A stretch of DNA of 64,000 bases, from contig JAPEHQ010000014.1 of assembly GCA_027405735.1 (NCBI GenBank), forward strand, positions 1,550,001 to 1,614,000, given 5' to 3'. Below, in pieces: positions 58,501 through 64,000 of the stretch; position 1 is the first letter of the stretch, and every line of letters starts with the position of its first letter. The notes under the pieces are model-generated. The model searched no databases. It was not told where the DNA came from and was given only the letters and a program-made list of their open reading frames with translations. Source of the DNA: Mucor racemosus. Lineage: Eukaryota; Mucoromycota; Mucoromycetes; Mucorales; Mucoraceae. The position numbers were made by a program, and so were the translations under genes.

Positions 58501-59785
58501 AGCTGATGATGAGGATGATGACATTTTGGGAATTTCATCTGCTGCAAAGAAGAAATCAAGCAAACAAGATTATGACTTGTTGGGAGGAGAACCTGATATT
58601 AATAATGATAGTGAAGATGGTGAAGGGTGGGATGATGACGATATTCATGCTGATATCACAGCTGAAATTAGTAATGTTGCAGCTAAAGAAACAGCTGAAT
58701 TCGTTGCTCCTACTACTGGTCTTGATGAAGCTACTTTATGGGTTCAAAACTCTTCTTTAGCTGCAGATCATATCTCTGCTGGTTCATTTGAAACAGCTAT
58801 GCAGGTAAATGAACTATTCAAGTTTAGGGTTAATACATATATATGTATTTTTTACTAATTTATATTTATTGAAACTATAAAGATTCTTAATCGTCAAGTA
58901 GGTGCAGTTAATTTCAGCCCTCTCAAGACATATTTCCTTACTGTTTACCAAACATCTCGTATTTCTGTGCCATCTAATGCAGCAAACCCATCTTTATCTG
59001 TTTATCTGCGTCGTAATCCTGATACAACCAGTTCCAAAAGTAGCCTTCCGATTATTGCATACAACTTTCAAAATCTGGTGACGGTACAGTTACAACTTGC
59101 ATATAGATACTTTACCAGTGGAAAACTACCAACTAGTGCTACTCAATTCAAGACTTTGTTGCATTCTCTTTTGTTTACAACTGTTTCTAGCAAAGCTGAT
59201 GCAGATGAGGCCAATCAATTAATTCGAATTTGTCGTGAGTATTCAATGGGTTTAGCTATTGAACAACAACGTCGATCTGTCACTGCAAGTAATCCAAATA
59301 ACACTAAACGTGCATTGGAATTAGCTGCTTATTTCACTCATTGCCAATTACAAACACCTCATTTGCAATTAGCTTTACGTCAAGCTGCTAAACAAGCTTT
59401 CAAGCTAAAGAATTTTATCACTGCAAGTCAATTCTGTACAAGATTATTAGAATTGGCACCGCCTAAAAAGATTGCTGATGAGGTATAATACATGTTTAAT
59501 ATTTGATGCTTTTGTAGCACTGTTTAATCGTTTTTACGATAGGCTCGACAAATTTTAGCTGTTTGTGAAAGAAATCTTAAAGATGAGGTTCAACTTGATT
59601 ATGATCAGTATAATCCATTTGTTGTATGTGGTATCAGCTATGAGCCTATCTATAAGGGTTCTCCAAAGGCATCATGTCCCTTCTGTCAAGCTTCTTACAA
59701 GCCAGAGTTCCAAAACAAGGTCTGTACTGTTTGTGAGGTCTCACAAATTGGATTCACTGGCTCTGGCTTCCGTGTCATGATTTAA
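55566..59785 (+). CDS. COP1: Coatomer subunit alpha (alpha-COP)
   Basis: Outer-coat subunit of COPI vesicles, binding dilysine cargo and driving Golgi-to-ER retrieval. Eight exons: 55566-55577, 55637-55778, 55836-56399, 56482-56927, 56989-57518, 57574-58804, 58883-59482 and 59543-59785, total 1255 residues. The N-terminal WD40 propeller is clear: [56 protein letters not shown] sequence, [15 protein letters not shown] and [14 protein letters not shown] second propeller is followed by the alpha-solenoid ([38 protein letters not shown]) and an acidic linker. The C-terminal COPI domain ends with two CxxC pairs ([22 protein letters not shown]) and GSGFRVMI. The 12-base first exon MLTK is joined through a GC-AG intron (AG|GCAAGT donor at 55578, acceptor TAATAG ending 55636). 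An in-frame ATG six bases upstream is possible, but MLTK is the conserved start. Confidence 0.96.
55578..55636 (+). other. GC-AG intron of alpha-COP
   Basis: The donor reads AAG|GCAAGT, the standard consensus for rare GC-AG introns, and the acceptor is AATAG. No GT donor nearby gives the conserved reading [14 protein letters not shown]. All other introns modelled in this window begin with GT. Confidence 0.85.
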
Positions 59786-61740
59786 TAATATTTCTCATGA
59801 TATGGCAACATTATCTAATAATCTTCATAATAAACTAATAATTTGGTATATATGTCAAGAGTATATATACATAAATGCCCAAATATTGAATGTGAATAAT
59901 TTAATAGAATGGAACTGAATTTAGATACTTTACAATGATTTGATATCTACTTTCGAGCATTGCTAAGCAAAAGTTTTTTCTTTTGTGATAGCAGATGGAA
60001 AGCCGATTAAGTACCTCTATCCTTTTAGTTTTCCTTTTTCAAATGTCATGTACCGCTTCATACACTGCATAATCAAAAGAGATTGGTATCTCTTTACGAA
60101 TTAGGGCATACATTTGATTTGAAATTGGAATTTGAAACGACACAAATCTAATTATTTTGTAGGCCAGTTTCCATAACATAAAATCTATAAATGCTATCAG
60201 TAAGTATCTTCAACTGCTGCTACTACCACTTTTTTGACCCAAAAATTATCTGCAACAGATCACATAATGTTTAAAAAATGGGGGGGGGGAAACCTTGCGT
60301 TTCAATCATTAATGTCTCTATCAATTTCAAGAATCCTAGATCATAGTACACCAAATCAGAAGTAACCTTTGGGACATTGCATTTGTTGCAATTACATACT
60401 TCAAAAATTCTGGCATTCTAAGCGCTTCGAATTTCTTAACTTTTCCATAGTATACAGAGTGTCACAAGGCTTCCCAACACGCAAAAAAAAAAAGTGGGCA
60501 TTCTTTTTCTACAATTCAACTAAAAAATTAATGGATGCTTAAATTTTGATTTTGGATACTATTCCAGCTAAAGTATCTATTTTAAAACTTTAAGCTCATT
60601 TGGATCAATATTCATTGATTACAAGTATTTTTCCAGTTGCATATTATTTTATTTCAAGCAGACGAAAAGGTGGTTCCACTAAATAAATATGTGTTCTACT
60701 TCTTCAAAAACAGCCGTTAGCTAATGAAACCAAGATATGTCATTCGTATATTTACTGCGCATTAAGTGCGATTTCAAAATCAAATTTGTTGCGTCCACAG
60801 GTTATTATAGTAATTTGAAAGATAATGAACCTTTTGTGTTGTAATCCTTATTGTGAAAGTAAGCTAACTAATCTGGGATGACATTCCTAATTGTTGTCAG
60901 TTAATTGAAGAATGGTCCGGAATGTGCGGGATATATGGGACATTATATTTTATTGTATGAAATATGTGTCCCTCAAATATGCTACAGTATGTTATTAATG
61001 TAAATAAATACGGATCTAACGGATGAAATTGCAATATAGAATTTGTATATAAAAAGGACAAATTATTGATATTAAATAAAGATTCTCTTCAGTCTTTGTG
61101 TGTGATTTAATTTAATAACCAGTTTCTTTATTAAATTATACATTTTTTCTTGCTACAATATTTATTCTAAATCTTGTGCATTTCATAATTTCGAATCATT
61201 ATTTGATTTTATAAAGATTTTCAAAGGATATCTGAAACAATCCATACAAAACAGTTTAAAAAACTGCGCCTTTTCATTTTCCCATTTCCACAGCAATTCA
61301 GGGAGGCTGAACCTTTGCAGTTTTGTGGAACGGAACTACACGTATCTACCATTACAATGAGAACACATTTAGATTCATATTTGATGAGAAATGACTAGCT
61401 TATTGACCTTAATAGGCGTAAATAGCAGTTAACCAACTCGTTGTTCAAACTTACCAAATACACAATGACTCATTCATGAAATTTGACATCTGAAATAATT
61501 GTAGTACCTATTCATATATATGTTCATTTATATTGGTAGCTTACGTATATCAGTTTTCCTAGAGATCGTTTTTAATTGTCTTCAATAAACGTGCGTAGCA
61601 ACTGTAAGCGCATTTTGACGATAATTTTTCTGGACACATAGGAAGTCGAGGAAGTTGCATTTTGACATCATTGTGTCCATGATATGTACCAACTATTATT
61701 ATGAAAAGTTGGACGTTACTCGGATCAAAATTTACCGAGA
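59786..61740. other. Gene-free spacer with repeat fragments
   Basis: After the alpha-COP 3' end there is no recognised gene. A G-rich run (about 60281-60290) and repeat U copy 2 (about 60535-60715, inverse of 43240-43400) are present. The block 60830-61140 carries GTATATAAAAAGG and AATAAAGATTCTC in LTR-like order, but I found no matching ends or target duplication, so I do not call an LTR. Confidence 0.45.
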
Positions 61741-64000
61741 TAGTCACTACGGACGACCTGTGTTGCACAAGATGATTTCGTTGTGCCCAGGTGGGCTGCA
61801 CACTATAGCCTGAGATGTTGTGCCTACTGAATATGGCTAAAACGATAACAAGAAACACATGGGCACAACAAAAGAAACTGCACATGAGCATAACAAAAAG
61901 CTTGTGCTGTATGTGCAGGATTATAGATTCTGTCTATGAAGTCTATGTGCATGACATTAATTCCATGTGTGCATAATAATAGTAGAATTGCGCATAAGCA
62001 TATCATTATCCCTATTTGTGCATAATAATAAAATCTGATCATGAGCATGAAGAGCTGACCGCATGGGTACAAATTGGTTTGTACATGAGCATTGTGCCGT
62101 TCTTAAAATTCCATTGCATATTTTACTGGAATAATGGGCTTTTAAATTACATTTGCTTTTATTAATATAGATTATAGATAATACAATTCAGCAATACGTT
62201 GTTGATGTAGAGCAATAAATGCAAGAGCCAATATGTTTACTATTATTATCATCATTTGCAAATATGTTTATAGCTATAATTGTTACAACAACAATGGTTT
62301 TCGCTCGAGCATAAACTTAAATAAAACTTACTGCTTAAATTTATATATTATATGCAAACCAAATCTAATAAGATTATAGATGTTACTTTATCACACATAA
62401 ACTTTAAATAAATTAACCTTCTTTAAACTTACTATGTTAGTTTTTTACGATTGTCAAGTGTAAAAAGATTTGTTTTCAAGTATAGCCACGATCATAACTA
62501 TGGTTATTAGGCAAGACATTAGGTTATTCTTTTTTTTTGTTTCTATTATATCATTTAAAAGTTTATCACTTTCCTGAAATATTTCGTGAGTTTGTAGCCA
62601 ATTCTAGCTTTTTATTGAGTAGATATAAATATCAATGCCTTCGATTTGATCTGGTAATCAAGAAATACGTCCAACAATACAGTAGTAAATAATGATATTT
62701 GATCTTAGAATGATGCGTTTAAATGAAAATATCAGTCTCTAATATAGACTTTTACCTATATTAAAAACATTAGTCCCTTATGTTAGTATGCGTATTATTC
62801 AGATAAAAGAAAAGAATACCAGCTTGATAGTCTTATATGTCTGATCAAACGGTGAATATTTCCTTGGGATATGAAAACAAAAAGAGAGAAACAACAAGCA
62901 TAAAAAAGGATTTTCAAGGCTTTACATTATTTAACGCAATTAAAACTCTGATAACTTGCTCATTTTAGCCTATGTAAAAGCAGCATTACAGCGCATAAAC
63001 CATACACTAAACAAAATAGTAGGCAATATCTGTTATCATGGAAACATAAATTTTTTTACTACCAGAAAAACCATCTGTCATATCATACATTCACTAAAAA
63101 ATTGCAAAAGCGAGCCTCTAGAGCGGCGCCGTAATTGAGCATAGCAAGACAGCAAGATTGAACGGCTAAGTTTACTATGGTATATCTAAGTTTTAATTAA
63201 AAATTCATTTTTTTTACTTTTCTTATATTTAACCACGTACAGTCTGAAAATTCAGTTTTTGTAGCGGACATTTTTGGGGATCATTTTATCCTTACCAACA
63301 CTCATGATTTTAATCAAAAAACAGAAAAATCAAATTTTGATACCAAAATCGACGTTTAAATGTACTACAATGTGAGAGAAAATTGTAGCTATAGCTAATA
63401 CACATTTTATAAAAGCTTAACATTAAATAGTAAGTAATGAAAACTTGTAGTTTTGGCCCAAAAACGGATTTTTGATTAAAGGATTTTCATGTAATATTTT
63501 GCAATAAAAAAGTTTGTTGTTTTTTATTGAGCAAATAGAGCGCTAAATTCTGTATATGTGTATATTTTTTGTTTTTATAATTGGTAGTCTAATTAACTCT
63601 AGATTCGCAAAATCAGAAAAAAAAATTTAAAAATGTCAAAATTGATGATCTGGACAAGAATAATTTTCGAAATTAATATTTCGCTTATAAGCCTTGTAAG
63701 TCTTAAAAATAAGAGATTTCATAATGTTTGAAAACTTTTTCAAGAATTTATGATGCTGTACCCATCTGATTCAAGCTTACTACTGTAAATCTTTATACAT
63801 GCTAATATTGTGTGATAGTTTATTTGATGATAATATAGTCGTACTTTATAATTATTGCGTTGGAGGTAATTTACATTGAATTTTAGTTTACCTCCTCTCC
63901 AATATCATAAACATAAACATGGCCATCACTGAAACCTATTGCTGTCTTTTTATCCTCTTTGTCCCAAGCCAATTGATTCAATACTCTACTAAAACCAACT
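61740..64000 (-). mobile_element. Gene-fragment-carrying element B (partial, runs off the window)
   Basis: The reverse complement of 19860-22140 in element A over its whole length. Homology begins abruptly at CACTACGG (about 61744). A motif-rich patch follows at 61744-62100, with GTTGTGCCCA (61780-61789), TGGGCACAAC (61860-61869) and about ten CATGNGCA-like words. Then come AT-rich interior, the repeat arm (62880-63880) and a dynein intermediate-chain fragment at the window edge. The full element must extend past 64000. Confidence 0.75.
63900..64000 (-). pseudogene. Dynein intermediate chain WD40 fragment, copy D (cut by the window end)
   Basis: The minus strand reads VGFSRVLNQLAWDKEDKK, TAIGFSDGHVYVYDIGEEV, then a stop. 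This copy lacks the extra Asp seen in copies A and C and extends two residues further (EEV), so it is nearest a functional sequence. The end of the exon-like part coincides with GAG|GTAAAC, a plausible 5' splice site, implying that intron sequence was carried along into the arm. Confidence 0.75.

Noticed and set aside
60830..61140. Possible further LTR with TATAAAAAGG and AATAAAG
   Set aside because: No paralogous empty site, no clear TG...CA pair and no target duplication could be found.

Overview
The window looks like nuclear DNA from an early-diverging fungus, most likely Mucoromycota (Mucorales-like). The DNA is very AT-rich. Genes carry short GT-AG introns of about 50-140 bases with TAG/CAG/AAG acceptors. 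A StuA/Efg1-type APSES regulator is full of Q/N/H/S/T homopolymers. Housekeeping genes (SEC61 alpha, PEP carboxykinase, OGDH E1, alpha-COP) use the GCT/GGT/GTT/ATC/AAG-biased codons of highly expressed fungal genes. No tRNA, rRNA or CRISPR array was recognised. Lineage is inferred from gene content, not from a marker gene.

Layout. 1.28-2.98 kb (+): SEC61 alpha. 3.37-4.07 kb: a frameshifted remnant of a secreted acidic, GPI-anchor-like protein. 6.31-7.76 kb (-): alpha-arrestin with a PPSY motif. 8.31-8.43 kb (+): a 42-residue microprotein gene with a TATA box. 10.88-13.39 kb (+): APSES transcription factor, 7 exons. 14.16-16.08 kb (+): ATP-dependent PEP carboxykinase, 5 exons. 32.15-32.95 kb (+): calmodulin-like EF-hand protein, 6 exons. 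34.57-37.84 kb (-): 2-oxoglutarate dehydrogenase E1, 3 exons. 44.35-47.93 kb (-): three same-strand genes, PNKP-type DNA 3'-phosphatase/5'-kinase, MOZART1 and a SNAPC1-like subunit. 50.55-52.45 kb (-): NCS2 nucleobase permease, 8 exons. 52.70-54.37 kb (-): conserved protein of unknown function. 55.57-59.79 kb (+): coatomer alpha subunit, 8 exons, the first intron being GC-AG.

Gene-poor blocks at 16.1-32.1, 38.0-44.3, 48.2-50.2 and 60-64 kb are a nested mosaic of repeats. Comparing the copies by eye reveals individual insertions with target-site duplications: a 726/727-bp TIR element (5-bp TSD, with an empty site in the window), a 363-bp hAT-like MITE (8-bp TSD), and two solo-LTR-like insertions of 181 and 248 bp (5-bp TSD). 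A further family has a roughly 0.7-1.2 kb arm in four copies. In three copies the arm is fused to a decayed C-terminal WD40 fragment of a cytoplasmic dynein intermediate chain. In the fourth, the same terminus abuts an ERI1-like exonuclease fragment. Two arms in inverted orientation bound a 6.65-kb structure (about 19.84-26.49 kb). This gene-fragment-carrying family is the best candidate for something undescribed.

The genes are unlinked functionally, apart from two central-carbon enzymes (PEPCK and OGDH) and two parts of the secretory pathway (SEC61 and COPI). Exon coordinates were derived by hand from splice sites, reading frame and family similarity, and every multi-exon model closes in frame.
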